NCBI GenBank assembly: GCA_963920635.1
Contig: OY987304.1
Coordinates: forward strand, 31,000,365 to 31,064,364
DNA from: Pseudeuparius sepicola
Taxonomy: Eukaryota > Arthropoda > Insecta > Coleoptera > Anthribidae
Reading direction: 5' to 3'
Length of the DNA: 64,000 bases
Shown here: piece after piece, positions 11,839-22,600 of the stretch
Layout of the letters: every line of letters begins with the position of its first letter
How positions within the stretch are numbered: position 1 is the first letter of the stretch
Made by a program: the position numbers and the translations under genes
Notes under the pieces: model-generated
Databases searched by the model: none
Told to the model about the DNA's origin: nothing
What the model saw: the letters and a program-made list of their open reading frames with translations, nothing else

Positions 11839-11841
<3 letters not shown>
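9902..11841 (-). mobile_element. Tc1/mariner-superfamily transposon, apparently complete
   Basis: This is a 1,940-bp element bounded by TA dinucleotides (9900-9901 and 11842-11843) within TA microsatellites. It has long terminal inverted repeats: 9902-10269 is mirrored by 11473-11841 with only a few differences, starting CAGTGTGACCCATTTGTTTT. One transposase open frame on the minus strand fills the space between the arms. Near-identical arms and an unbroken gene point to recent insertion. Open frames read inside the arms are shadows. Confidence 0.95.
10319..11395 (-). CDS. Tc1/mariner-type DDE transposase
   Basis: This 358-aa transposase cuts and rejoins the element ends in the nucleus. The N-terminal half has helix-turn-helix character: MEYLSIRDKIEIVRLVGDNE, then GRSVSRSTVQRI, and a second RESIRRCLRQNKIKPFKPK stretch. 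The catalytic triad is visible as LFTDEATFT, LQLDGSPIHNA and SPDLTPLDFFLWG, with about 42 residues between the second and third aspartate. That is longer than the 34 of mariner and near the DD41D-type families. I chose the ATG at 11395 rather than the upstream one at 11425 because the family starts close to this point. There are no stops or frameshifts. The gene lies wholly between the terminal repeats. Confidence 0.92.
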   Translation of the reverse strand: MEYLSIRDKIEIVRLVGDNERSAAEAAAEFNNRHPGRSVSRSTVQRINNIFDETGSISKNLLKTRQNGRRGLVENNNQILQYFSDNPRNSVRTASLDLHIPRESIRRCLRQNKIKPFKPKFLHTLEPGDEERRLEFCYWLQGEYLHNGNFLNEILFTDEATFTTNGVVSSQNCRHWSAENPEFIINARRQYSQKINVWCGILRDRIIGPFFFEGNLNAAGFLNFLEIEFRNALDELPLRYRLNLKLQLDGSPIHNARLIRNWLDNNFENCWIGRNSPFCEWPPRSPDLTPLDFFLWGTLKQNVYKSRPHNLQELQARINRSCEEITPQQIRNVILNVRKRNDKCIVENGGLVEVTKIL

Positions 11842-11888
<47 letters not shown>

Positions 11889-11920
11889 AAAATAATATAT
11901 CAAAGAGGTACATTTCAAAA

Positions 11921-13041
11921 CTATAAAGATGCATTATACGCAACACCACGCAGGTACTCCATTACGGAACGATTAACGCGATCATTAACAATGACAGAAA
12001 TTGTAGCCTCTCGATCACGTGTCGAGGTTCACCACGGAGCACGCACTCAATTTGATCCTCCGCATGATGCTGATCTTTTTTAAATTCTTCTATGACCTGT
12101 AGACACCTACATGCGCTTTTCCTACAATATTTTCCCACCTTCGGTGCCAAGCTTCCAGTGTGTTTTGTATACGCGGAATTTGCTGCTCAATGGAACTATG
12201 AACCGACCATAGAATTGGTGCATATAAAGGCGGAGAACGAATAACTGCTCCATTTATCATATTATAACGTCTAATTCTTCCATGAACATAAGTGTTTCCA
12301 AACCAGTCAATCACATTACTAACCTCTTGTGAGAAATGCCGCTTTAGAACATCAAAGGCTTGTGGAATCTCATTTGATGGTATAAAAGCTAATGCCGACA
12401 AGTGACGTAGCATTAAACTGAAATTTTCGTCTGTGCCATATCTTGTTGCAAATCCATGTTCTTGAATCTTTCACTTCTGGAAATTCGATCCGAGATGATT
12501 TAATTACGGCCAATTCCAGATCTGTTAATATGATATGGGGTTTTAGTTCGATATCGTTTTCTTCGCTAAAATCAAGTAAGCTTTGAAACATACGTTTATA
12601 AGTTTATTCACTCTTGCTGGTCATCAATGAGTAAACAAGTGGAAGACATCTTAAATTTTCAGAGCCAATCGTATAAAGCTGATAGAACATCACTGGCACC
12701 GTCTTGAATATTATACCATCCATAATCCAATATATGGCTTTTGATAAATACTGGATATTTCGTTTTGTGCTGAACATCATAATTCTGCCTTCACCCACAG
12801 TAGAGTCGCTTATCAGAAACGTTTCACCGTTTATTGTAATGCGTAATGCAGCTGGTAAGTCAATTTCGTTCAATGATCGCGGTTCAGATGGTCGGTCCGC
12901 TTGCCTCACACGTTTTATAACTTTTCGAAGAGCGTTCTTTGATGGCATATACGGCTGTACTTCTGGAGGTGTAATTACGGTGTTTGTATGAATAATTTGG
13001 CATGGTAAATCCTGTGTCTGCTTTGATTGTTCTTTAACTAG
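11921..13041 (-). pseudogene. MULE transposase, DDE and C-terminal part
   Basis: Minus-strand remains of a Mutator-like transposase (MULE domain), cut from its N-terminus at 57495-57758 by a 44-kb insertion. Reading from 13041: LVKEQSKQTQDLPCQIIHTN, then PSKNALRKVIKRVR, then IMDGIIFKTVPVMFYQLYTI around the first DDE position. Next come LPLVYSLMTSKSE, HIILTDLELAVI, MLRHLSALAFIPSNEIPQAF, NTLEAWHRRWENIVGKAHVG and a normal C-terminus MEYLRGVAYNASL with stop at 11921. There are several frameshifts and stops and a small deletion after FPEVK. The first catalytic motif is altered (DGIIFKT for the usual DGTFKT). It is dead. Confidence 0.85.
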
Positions 13042-13047
13042 ACCGGG
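13042..13047. repeat. Target duplication, left copy (ACCGGG)
   Basis: This matches ACCGGT at 57495-57500 in five of six bases. Joining the MULE flanks through one copy restores an unbroken MULE frame (..Y-T-G-L-V-K..), which supports the border. Confidence 0.6.
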
Positions 13048-13131
13048 AGATAGTGACAGATTTTTGGACGTGATTTTACTCAGTATGCCCTGCAAAGGGC
13101 ATTATGTGGCACATATTCTCACAATAATAAG

Positions 13132-13818
13132 GTATGAATCAGAGAGTCATCCTGGGTTCTTCATATGAAAAACTGAGTTTTCAATTATTCGAAAAATATG
13201 CGTTTTGATATGATTTTAGTCAGGCTGCCATTTGTTTTATAATGAAGTTCAAAATAGAAAATCCTCGGAAAACCATAGGCATAGGCACCGTTAGCGTGGG
13301 TCCAAAGGGCTATTATTGCCACGCCACGTGACCTTGTATTTTAATAATTAATTTTTCCACGTTTCTGAACAGGCTGCCAATGAGAAGTATGCCAGTTCTT
13401 GTTATAAAACTGCTGAAAAAAGGATGGCATACCGATTGCCCATGTCCAAGTACTGTTTAAATTGAATGTTATTTAATAATTTAAACGATTTATTCGATGT
13501 AAAGTGTACTTGGACATGCGTAAACGGTATGCCATCTTTTCTTCAGCAGTTTCATAACAAGAACTTGCTTACTTCTCATTGGCAGCCTGTTCAAAAACGT
13601 GGAAAAATGAATTATTAAAATAAAAGTTCACGTGGCAATAATAGCCCTTTGGGCCCACGCTAACGGTATGCCTATAGTTTTCCGAGGATTTTCTATTTTG
13701 AACTTCATTTTAAAAGACATGGCAGCCTGACTAAAATCACAACAAAACGCATATTTTTCGAATAATTGAAAACTCAGTTTTTCATATGAAGAACCCAGGA
13801 TGACTCTCTGATTCATAC
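13132..13818. mobile_element. Foldback MITE inside the terminal repeat of the THAP element
   Basis: The sequence GTATGAATCAGAGAGTCATC is mirrored by GATGACTCTCTGATTCATAC at 13818. Inverted homology covers most of the 687 bp (for example CCGAGGATTTTCTATTTTGA in both arms). The other terminal repeat of the host element (57385-57494) lacks it, giving an empty-site comparison: GGTATGAA|CACAGAATAAC. Confidence 0.85.
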
Positions 13819-13839
13819 CACAGAATAACTAAATAGAAT

Positions 13840-14314
13840 TGTAGCGTCCGTATACGCGCATACGGCGACCCGTTAAGGACAGAGTTAGTATCGCCATCTA
13901 TGTGCTTCCTTAAGTACTGTGTAGATCATAGTCACCCAAGCAAGTAATTGACACACATATTCGTGAGTATCGGCTTGGTCGACCCGCGGCGCGCCCCACT
14001 TTGCAGTCCATCGGGCGGACGATGGCTCGGCTTATATCGGTCGGCGACGTAAAGGTTCGTGTGGGACGCACGTGCTTCTCCCTCCAGTGTGCTACCGCCT
14101 GCTCGTAGTCAGAGCCGGTGTATTACCTACACTTGTATTGGAAGTTTTGTTCCTGGTTCCTGTGTTTCAAAAGCGAATTGTTCAGTTTTGGCGTTAAGTT
14201 GTTGTTTTGTTGTGGATTTCTTAAGTACTGTTGTTTGCTGTTAAATTGTTGTTGTGGCTGTTATTATTTGCTGTTAAGTTATGTTTTGTGATTTTGTTCT
14301 TTTGCCGATCAGCA
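13840..14314 (+). promoter_or_regulatory. CpG-rich promoter and 5' leader of the THAP gene
   Basis: The block 13845-14110 is much richer in G+C and CpG than its surroundings (CGACCCGCGGCGCGCCCCAC and similar). It is followed by a GT-rich leader directly upstream of the ATG at 14315. The position suggests promoter plus 5' untranslated region. This is inference from base composition and position. Confidence 0.45.
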
Positions 14315-14641
14315 ATGGCCGCAAAGCGGTGCAGTTTTAAAAACTGCACCAGTTCTGGACTGGTCGAAGGAGTAGGACGAACATATTTTTCGACTTTCCA
14401 AAAAATGACTTTATCCGTGCAATATGGGTACAGAATTCTGGAAATTTGGACCTAATTAATTTACCCTATTCGGCCCTAAAAAACAAAGTTTTGTGTTCGC
14501 GCCAGTTTAAAAACCCTTCGTTTTTGATTCCCGACAAAAAAAAACTATATATAACATTATTTGACTTTATTATTGTTTGTCCTATCATCAAAACGTGGTA
14601 TTTTTTAGTTATGGACCGTTTTTAGGTCGTAATCTGCTAGT
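14315..14641 (+). pseudogene. THAP zinc-finger domain, frameshifted
   Basis: The start MAAKRCSFKNCTSSGLVEG has the C-x4-C spacing and N-terminal position of a THAP finger, which binds DNA and is found in P-element and other transposases. After YFSTFQK an extra A in an A-run shifts the frame. In the shifted frame the domain continues with AIWVQNSGNLDLI and then VLCSRQFKNPSFLIPDKKK, matching the second cysteine and the S-x-x-F..F part of a THAP domain (one finger residue, His, is replaced by Gln). The frame closes near 14641. No transposase body follows recognisably. Confidence 0.7.
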
Positions 14642-15559
14642 TTCAAGAAAAAGTCAACTTACAAGGTGCAATTTTTATATTTTTTCAAAAGATCAAAAAT
14701 TTATCATTGTCAGAATTTTTGGCTGAAAATTTGTACATAGGGGTAAAATAAAATTCCAAGCAACTTTTTCAAATAACATTTTTCGATTTTGGCTATTTAT
14801 TTAATTAAATGTCATTTTTGACAGATATGTCAAATTACGTCACGACGTTTAATTATCTCATTTCGAATATTTTTGCAAGCAGATATGATCTCCCCAGAGC
14901 AGTTTCATCTTAGCCCAAAAATAAAAAAAATTCCCATATGGTTCCAACTTTCTGTGGCACTGTATAACATTACCGATTTATCTCTTACCGCTTTCGAAAT
15001 GTTCGCCTCTGTTTTCCTGGTTGGTGTAGAAAAAGGAAGCGTATCTTCTAATTATATGAAACAAATTTTCGGTCCATGACCTACTTATAGCTGTGGTCAC
15101 AGAATAATATTTTGTGCCGTACGGTTAGTGTTATGTATTAAAAAGCAAAAATGAAGTCATGGACTACTTTCAGGTAGTTGTAATATACGCTCCCTTATTC
15201 TATTCAAATCAGAAAACCTGGGCGAATATCTCAAAAACGGCAAGAGATGTCCCTATAATTTTGTATAGAAAAATAACAATTTCCTAAAATATTTTTTTAC
15301 TTCCCGTTAAACCGGGAATGATGTATAAATTACAAACGAGCAGATTTTAATATATTTTGTCCGTAATATTAAAAATGGAAACAAACAGTATTTTTTATTT
15401 TTCGAAAAAATTGTTTTTTCGAGGACACCCAGTATGTCAATTGTGACGCTAGATTCAGATTCCCCGGAAAAACTCACCCGGGTTTTAGCAGACCCTTTTT
15501 CTTTTGACTAAGGAAATAATCGGACTTTTTAAAACACTTTTCTTGAGAAACCCTGTATA
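14642..15559. other. Interior of the THAP element; nothing recognised
   Basis: AT-rich DNA. The open frame at 14873-15079 has no family features. A CCCTGTATACAGGGTG palindrome at 15551-15566 marks the border with the next foldback. Confidence 0.4.
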
Positions 15560-16178
15560 CAGGGTGTCCAACTTTAAAACTGTACAAAGCCGTAAAATCT
15601 TCATTTTTGGAGATATTCGCCTAAACTTTTTTTGTTTGAAAGGCCTTCAAAAACCGCGTCTTTTGACCTTCCTTCCATTTTCAAAATGCAAATCCAGGGC
15701 CGGCTGCGATTTTTTTTATACGCCCGATTTTCAAGAAAACCATTTAGCGATTTTTTTTATTTAAAATCTGACCCCATAGCGTTAATCACAACACCCTAAA
15801 ACCCCCATATACAAAATTCGAACAAAAAATGTACAGGGAGTTCCATTCTGTAGGGTGTCAAAGTTCAGCAAAATAGGAATTTTAGACATCTGGCGAGTCA
15901 AGTGTGCCATGGAATCCGTTCAGAACAGTCGAATGGTTAACAGGACCGCTTAAAATGTTGATGTGAAAAGATTTACTAAAAAAATTAACATTGTATTTTT
16001 CTCTGAGCCATCTCAAAATTCTGAAATTTTATCTTATACGGATCAAGAGTAGGTACTCTGGAATCATTGAAAAAATATTGATAAACACAAAAGTAACAGA
16101 TAAACACAATTTAAATTATTGTACCTTTCTCAACAAAGTCACTGCCTAAGATGATACATTTTCTGTGTGTTTCCTGTT
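15560..16178. mobile_element. TA-flanked foldback, left half
   Basis: It begins TA|CAGGGTGTCCAACTTTAAAA and is inverted relative to 54547-55159, which ends AAAGTTGGACACCCTG|TA at 55159. The outer 400 bases match well and the inner part at about 70% (AGTGTGCCATGGAATCC in both). The two halves form one foldback of about 1.23 kb, split at its loop by the CACTA-like element. A related copy is at 41914-42393. Confidence 0.8.
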
Positions 16179-16189
16179 CCCACATAGCA

Positions 16190-17285
16190 CACAGCCGTCC
16201 GTGTGACGTTCCGTATTCGTCATCACTTACGTCGTCAGTCCCAATATAATGACGTTCTAATGACCTTCCTGTAACGGTCGAATGTCACATCCTGCGACCG
16301 GCAGACAAGACGTCTCTGTGACGATAGCGTACTGATGTAAAATGTCTCATACTTTGTACGTCATATTTAGGCGTCACGATAATGAGGGCAAACTGACATA
16401 TATGGGACGTCAAGTATTTCACGTCTCAGTAACGTCCTATATACTTTGGACTTCACATTTAGACGTTTCGGTAACGGGAGAAAACTGGCGTATGTAGGAC
16501 GTCAAGTATTTGACATTCTGTGGACGTTATATTTACGCGTCTCAAAGACGGCAGATTAATGACGTCACCTATATGTTATGTATTGACCACCGTATGACGG
16601 ACTATATGCGTCACCATATATATTTGTATAAGACGTCCCAGTGACGACTAAGTGACGCGGTTTAATATCACGTACTTTAGACGTCATATTAAGTCGTCCT
16701 GGTAACGAAAGCAAAATTACGTATGTGGGACGTCAAGTATTTGACATTGTGTTGACGTCAGATTTACACGTCTCAAGAACGGCAGCTTAATGACCTCACC
16801 AAGTATTGACGTCCGAATGACGGCCTACTTGTGTCATCATATATTTGTAAAAGACGTCCCAGTGACCGCTAAATGACGGGGTCTAATGTCACGTACTTTA
16901 GACGTCAGTTAAGTCGTCCTGGTAACGAAAGCAAAATTACGTATGTGGAACGTCAAGTATTTGACATTGTGTTGACGTCAGATTTATACGTCTCAAGAAC
17001 GGCAGCTTAATGACCTCACCAAGACGTCCGAATGACGGCCTACTTGTGTCATCATATATTTGTATAAGACGTCCCAGTGATCGCTAAATGCCGGGGTCTA
17101 ATGTCACGTACTTTAGACGTCATATTAAGTCGTCCTGGTAACGAAAGCAAAATTACGTATGTGGGACGTCAAGTATTTGACATTGTGTGGACGTCAGATA
17201 TACACGTTCCAAGGACGGTAGCTTAATGATGTCACCAAATAATATATATATTAACGTCCGAGTGACGGCCTATGTGAGTCATCAT
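16190..17285. repeat. Left subterminal ACGTC-rich satellite
   Basis: Imperfect tandem copies of about 216-220 bp, marked by CGTCCTGGTAACGAAAGCAA at about 16695, 16915 and 17131, with more diverged copies to the left (16370, 16460). GACGT or ACGTC occurs dozens of times. It lies directly inside the left terminal repeat of the CACTA-like element and is the likely transposase or TnpA-type binding array. It has no open frame. Confidence 0.85.
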
Positions 17286-17294
17286 AGATATATT

Positions 17295-17645
17295 CACTTC
17301 CGAAAATTATAACCAAAAATACTACCAAAATTATTGGCAAAATTGTTGATGAAATAATTTGACGTAGAAACCTGTCGCTTCAAAAACTATTAAATTTAAA
17401 GTATATAGTTTAAAACCAGTACTTTTTATCCAACATTTCTTCTATGGATGTTTGGTAGGAGATTTTTATTTCAAGTGTTTCAGTTTCTTCTATGCATGTT
17501 TGGTAGGAGATTTTTATTTCAAGTGTTTCAGTTCCAGTATTTTTTAATAGTGATAATTATATACATTAAATTTTTTCAACGAAAATTTTGCCAATCGTTT
17601 TGGAAGAATGTTTGGTAGTAAATTTGCTTATAATTTTTGGAAGTG
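17295..17645. mobile_element. Small MITE (CACTTCCGAAAATTATA ends)
   Basis: CACTTCCGAAAATTATAA at the left is mirrored by TTATAATTTTTGGAAGTG at the right, and CCAAAAATACTACCAAA has a mirrored partner near 17610. A direct duplication of about 56 bp (TCTTCTATGxATGTTTGGTA twice at 17446 and 17487) lies inside. Confidence 0.65.
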
Positions 17646-18805
17646 TAAAACGGCTCTTACCAGACGTTACATTTTAAAATTCTAGACATCTTTACAGGGT
17701 GTTATTGAAATTTAAGAAAAATGTATAATTTTACTTGCTTCATACACCATAAGCATAGACGAAAACTACCTAGCAGTAGCTATACTTTGATTCTGTGCCA
17801 TATACATAGCGTGTTCCAAAAAGTTGGAAACATACCTATTTTTATTATTAACTGTATTTTTTATTTGTCAGAAAAATTAACTCTCGTTAAAAGTTGGTGC
17901 TTGTCCAGTGGCGTAACCAGAATGTAAAATTGGGAAGGGAGCTATTTCCAAAAAAAAAATAATTATCGGAGTCGATGTGGTGATAATGATTTCAAAATAA
18001 AAATCGCACGGCAGATCTTTTGGGGGGGGGGGGCTAAACCTCCCTCCTGGTTACGCCACTGTGCTTGTCCTTGAATAAAAAATTACCCCAACAAAAGTTG
18101 TGTAAAATATATTTTTTTATTTTGGCATTTACCCAGATAGAGATAGTTTGACATTCTTCATCATGGGCGTCTCAATGGGGGGGGGTCAAAGGGTTAAAAA
18201 TACACCAAATTTTGTGTGTGCTCTGTTCCCAGATTTCTTGCGAAATTATGAAATTTCAGCATGCACCGTTTTCGAGTAAAATTGTTTTGCAGTGTGCCAT
18301 GAAAACGGGTATTAGAAATTAGCCTGCCATAATTTACCAGCTGCTGTTCCTGCGACCCAAGGAAAGAATGAAAAAAGTTCTAACAATCCTGGCCTCAAAA
18401 ATGCCCCCTAAGGGGGCTATAGCCCCCGAAATGGACAGTTTCGCAAATGGTTTTTTTCTAAATAATCCCAGAACGACCAAAGGTAAAATTCTTTGGCCCA
18501 TTTTAAGAAAAAAACTTGTGGCGCCCTCTGTGAGATACGCTGAAATTGACATTTTCAGCTTATTCTCCATCCCCAAAAACATAGCAGTGCCAAATTTCAG
18601 TTCAGCAGCTTGATTATTTCGGGAGATGTAGCCAAAATTCAATTTAAAAAAATGTACTTCAACGCCCTGTATCTCAAAAGTTAGGAAGTTTACGACATAC
18701 GTTCATATGAAGTTTTTTCCTAAAATGGGCCAAAGAATTACCCCCTTCCGTATGTACATGATATTTAGGAACACCCTGTGTATATATATATATATATATA
18801 TAAAA
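17646..18805. other. Foldback debris, no gene
   Basis: This holds a short foldback at about 17905-18062 (AGTGGCGTAACCAG mirrored by CTGGTTACGCCACT) and fragments of CAGGGTGTT-type elements. An imperfect inverted pair (TTTTAAGAAAAAAACTT and similar) lies at 18490-18760, followed by a TA microsatellite at 18780-18800. Open frames on both strands at 18334-18642 look like mirrored shadows. Confidence 0.5.
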
Positions 18806-20352
18806 TAATACCTATAGAGAATATCATAGCATGTGTTGAAAAGGGCATTTCTTACTTAGAAGATCTCAGGAAGGAGAATAAAGATTCAATTCGCTCTAAA
18901 ATTTGCAATATTCTTACCAATCAAAAATCCAAAATCTATAAAAATAATAAAACCTTAAAAAAACAATTTTTCCATTTATTGAATGAAACCAAAACTTTTA
19001 TCAAAAAACACCCTAACATATTGATTATTTCGGCTGACAAATGTAACAAGACAGTATTAATGAACAAAATTGATTATCAACATAAAATGCTTTCACTATT
19101 GAATGACATTAATACCTATAAAAAAGAAACATCTAACCCTTTGCAGAAAATCCAAAATAAACTAAACAAATTGATTATAGAGTGGCACAAGAAAAAATAT
19201 ATTGACACAAAATTAAAAAATAAACTTACATGTTATAACGGACTTTCTCCTTACATTTATGGCTTACCTAAATTGCACAAGAATGGCACACCTTTGCGGC
19301 CTATTGTTTGATTGATTTGATTTTTATTCACAAATTTTTGGAGTTGCTATGGGGTCTCCTATTTCGTCCACTGTTGCTAACCTTGTCATGGAGGAATTAG
19401 AAAATAATATTATTAATAAATTAAACAACAAACCTTACTTTTACAAAAGATACGTCGATGATTGTTTGTTATGCTTACATAAAGATGAAGTTGATAATGT
19501 TTTTCTGCCTTTAACAATTTCCACCAACGTTTACGCTTCACCATTGAAAAAGAAAATAATAATAGCATTAATTTCCTCGACTTAACTATTACATATAACT
19601 CACAAGGTGATATCACAACTAATTGGTACACAAAGAAAGTATGGTCCGAACGATACTTAAATTTCAATTCTTACACACCTATTACATATAAAAAAGTGTT
19701 GTTAATAGTCTTACTGACAGGGCCATAATCCTCTCTCACGCAAAGTATAGACCACATAACATAAAAAAAATAAAGAACGTTCTAAAGAAAAATAATTATC
19801 CTGAAACCTTTGTCAACCCATTAATTAAGAAAAGAATACATAAAACATATAACACAGATATAAATAATAGAACTAATACTACCAAATATTTCTCTATGCC
19901 GTATGTTCAAGGTGTTTCTGAATCTATTTCAAAATTGTTTAAAAAATATAACGTAAACGTTGGACATAAACCTCCTAATAACACTAAGAGCCTGTATACA
20001 ACATTAAAACCACATGTCAATAAAGAAGACCAATCACAACTAATTTATAAAATTAACTGCATAAACTGTCCATCTACTTATATCGGCCAAACTAAGCAAT
20101 ATCTCAACAAAAGGTTATATAAGCATAAGTATGATATAAGAACTCACAATGATAACTCAACTGCCTTATGCAACCATGCTCTAGAACAATTTCATAATTT
20201 TGACTTTGATAATACTGAAATTATTTGCAATGAAGGTGATTTTCTAAAACGTAATATACTAGAAATGATACATATAAAAAACATAATAACAGTTTGAATT
20301 ACAGAACAGATACTGAACATTTATCACAAATTTACTATGATCTCATTAAATA
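18806..20352 (+). pseudogene. Penelope-like element: reverse transcriptase and GIY-YIG nuclease, broken
   Basis: Plus-strand remains of a Penelope-like retroelement protein. The N-terminal part holds ILIISADKCNKTVLMNKIDY and YGLPKLHKNGTPLRPIV. A deletion at about 19311 removes central reverse transcriptase motifs. The frame resumes with AMGSPISSTVANLVMEELE and the catalytic YVDD in FYKRYVDDCLLCLHKDEV. A frameshift near 19550 leads into INFLDLTITYNSQGDI. After another shift the C-terminal part follows, with YKINCINCPSTYIGQTKQYL, a GIY-YIG endonuclease, and a last frameshift before YYDLIK and stop at 20352. The family reverse-transcribes at the nicked target. This copy is dead. Confidence 0.88.
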
Positions 20353-20895
20353 ACTAAGAACTGCTTTATTGTTTTCAAAAATTAAAATTAAAAATTTCTC
20401 CTGTATACCAAATAGAATAGAAATAAAAAATCAATAACTCGGGAAAAAAAGGATATTGTTTTTGCCTTCCTTGCTCGTCGTTCTGCGCCACTTGCTATTC
20501 TTTCGTTCCACACACCTGACCAAAATTTTAAAATTTTTTAAATATAATGTGAAAATTGTAACCTTTCCCAATTAAATGTAAAAATTGGCGAAAAGTATAC
20601 TCTTATAGATATGTTAAATTTAACACTACAATGTTTCTGATATGGTTTAGACATTGTTAATTTGGAATGTTTTTCTTTTGACTGATGAGAATTCTTGTAA
20701 GTATTTGAAAAATTAATTTTTAAATGTTTTTATTTATATAGTGAAAAATCTTTTAAGCATTCCTTAACCCTTTTTTAGCAAATTACTCGATGTAAAATTG
20801 TACCTGAGGATGGCCGCTGAGCCGAAACGTACGTAGTGAAAAAGTTTTTTAATAAATATTGTTTTATTCGGTCGAATCCCAAGAAATGTGTGTTT
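20353..20895 (+). repeat. Probable 3' untranslated/terminal region of the Penelope-like element
   Basis: No open frame. Near 20802-20830 it contains CCTGAGGATGGCCGCTGAGC and then CGAAACG, the terminal motif typical of Penelope-like elements and resembling a hammerhead ribozyme core with one change from CUGAUGA. AATAAA follows at about 20850. It probably belongs to the copy ending at 20352. Confidence 0.5.
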
Positions 20896-21075
20896 TATTA
20901 TTGACGAAACGACCAAGAAACTAAATTTGTAGTAAACAGAATAATAAGACTTCCCTTTAAAGGGAGGTGAATATTCAAAGCTAGCAATATACTAGAAATG
21001 CAATAGGATATGCAAGTCGAATAAAGGAAACTATTCCGATGTAGAAAATAAATAAGTACTACGTACCCTACTACA

Positions 21076-21366
21076 GTAAGCAAGTGGCTTGCCAATCTCC
21101 AACGACGGTAGGTTTCATTATATCATCCGCGGCGATTGCGCCTAAGGAAGCACCAGCAAGCGAGTCGAAGTCTGTCAGTTGCAGCAGCACCAGCGAAGTG
21201 AGCAATCAAGCGTGTACCCTGCTTGAATTGGAGTTTATGGAGAACTATTGTCGCCGAATGAACATCCAGGTAAGTGATTTCGTAAATTAGTTAAGTTTAA
21301 TAAATTTTAACTTTATGTTCCTTTCAGATCTACCCAGCATATCCTTGCAATCCGAGGACCGTATAG
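21076..21366 (+). CDS. Unidentified gene, last two exons
   Basis: Exon 21076-21270 follows the acceptor CTACTACAG and ends at donor ATCCAG|GTAAGT. It encodes a serine- and alanine-rich stretch (EAPASESKSVSCSSTSEVSN) and then ELEFMENYCRRMNIQ. The next exon, about 21328-21366, follows CCTTTCAG and encodes IYPAYPCNPRTV and a stop, in phase 0. An AATAAA lies about 60 bases downstream (21425). I do not recognise the protein, and the upstream exons are not found. It runs convergently to the CACTA transposase gene and may be a third gene of that element or a captured fragment. The GTG at 21084 is not a plausible start. Confidence 0.5.
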
Positions 21367-21815
21367 TTCCGGTGGTGATGGTTTTCATTATTATAAGTAT
21401 ACAGATATTCACTTGTGGTTAACTAAATAAATGTAATTCACTAAATACCAACTATTTTTTTATTTATAATGCAATCGGATCCAAAACCGTCCTATATACT
21501 TCCAGCGAGGGCAGCATTTTCCAGTCGCTTTATATTTGCATTTAGATATTTTAGAAACCTTAGAAAAACGGTATATTTAACATACAAAAAATAGTTTTAT
21601 TTCTTCAAGCGTTAAACACAAAAATCTTGAAACAAGATTTTACGATGTTGTGGCCATAAATCGGACTCTTAAAACAAAATGCTATTATAAATTAAACAAA
21701 ATTACAATTTATTTAAATTGCATATACATTTTAAAAGAAAACAAGTACATACACATAAAAGATAAAACAAAACATTTTTCACTAAAACCACAATCTAAAT
21801 ATTTTTTTATAAGTA
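21367..21815. other. No feature beyond a polyadenylation region
   Basis: AT-rich DNA with AATAAA at 21425. The 89-aa open frame that starts at 21650 runs into the foldback and is not protein-like. Confidence 0.4.
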
Positions 21816-22483
21816 CAGGGTGTCCCATTTTGGGTGTTTTTGGGAGATTTTCTCAAAAATCTCGGTTATTATTAAAGCTAGAGGGTTGCGGTTTTCACGT
21901 CACTCTACTACTTTTTTGAGAGGAATTTGGTGGACCAATCAGATTTTAGATAAGTTTTATAGTTTCCGCGCATTGGCGCAGGACTGAAATTTTCGATTTT
22001 TTGGAAACCTCTCTCCTGACTACAACTTATATGTATATATCGACAAATTTAATCAACTATTTTTATAGATTTTTTGGCGTAGAATCGAATGGAATAATTA
22101 GTTTTTTGGTAGCGTTAATAGTTTTTGAGATATGAACCAAAGTTATTTTTTTAAAATGGAAACCATAGTTCATATCTCAAAAACTATTAACGCTACCAAA
22201 AATAATTATTCCATTCGATTCTACGCCAAAAAATCTATAAAAATAGTTGATTAAATTTGTCGATATATATAAGTTGTAGCCAGGAGAGAAGTTTACAAAA
22301 AATCGAAAATTTCAGTCCTGCGCCAATGCGCGGAAACTATAAAACTTATCTAAAATCTGATTGATCGACCAAATTCCTCTCAAAAAAGTAGTACAGTGAC
22401 GTGAAAACCGCAACCCTCTAGCTTTAATAATAACAAAGATTTTTGAGAAAAACACCCAAAAACACCTAAAATGGGACACCCTG
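21816..22483. mobile_element. TA-flanked foldback, CAGGGTGTCCCA family, copy 2
   Basis: TA|CAGGGTGTCCCATTTTGGGT at the left is mirrored by AAAATGGGACACCCTG|TA at the right. It is a full-length relative of 9040-9784, with the same segments in the same order (GCTAGAGGGTTGCGGTTTTC, CGCGCATTGGCGCAGGACTG). It is inserted just downstream of the CACTA transposase. Confidence 0.9.
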
Positions 22484-22600
22484 TACATACATATAAAACA
22501 TAAAACAACAATATTTTTTACTAAAATAGTAATCTAAATTTTTTTATAGGTAGGACAACGTCAATTTTATTGAAGATTCTGTATTGTATACATAAAAGTG

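Noticed and set aside
13048..13133. The first 20 codons of the frame starting at 13095 as part of the MULE protein
   Set aside because: They lie in the terminal repeat of the inserted element; the same sequence occurs in inverted form at 57385-57494 outside a MULE frame.
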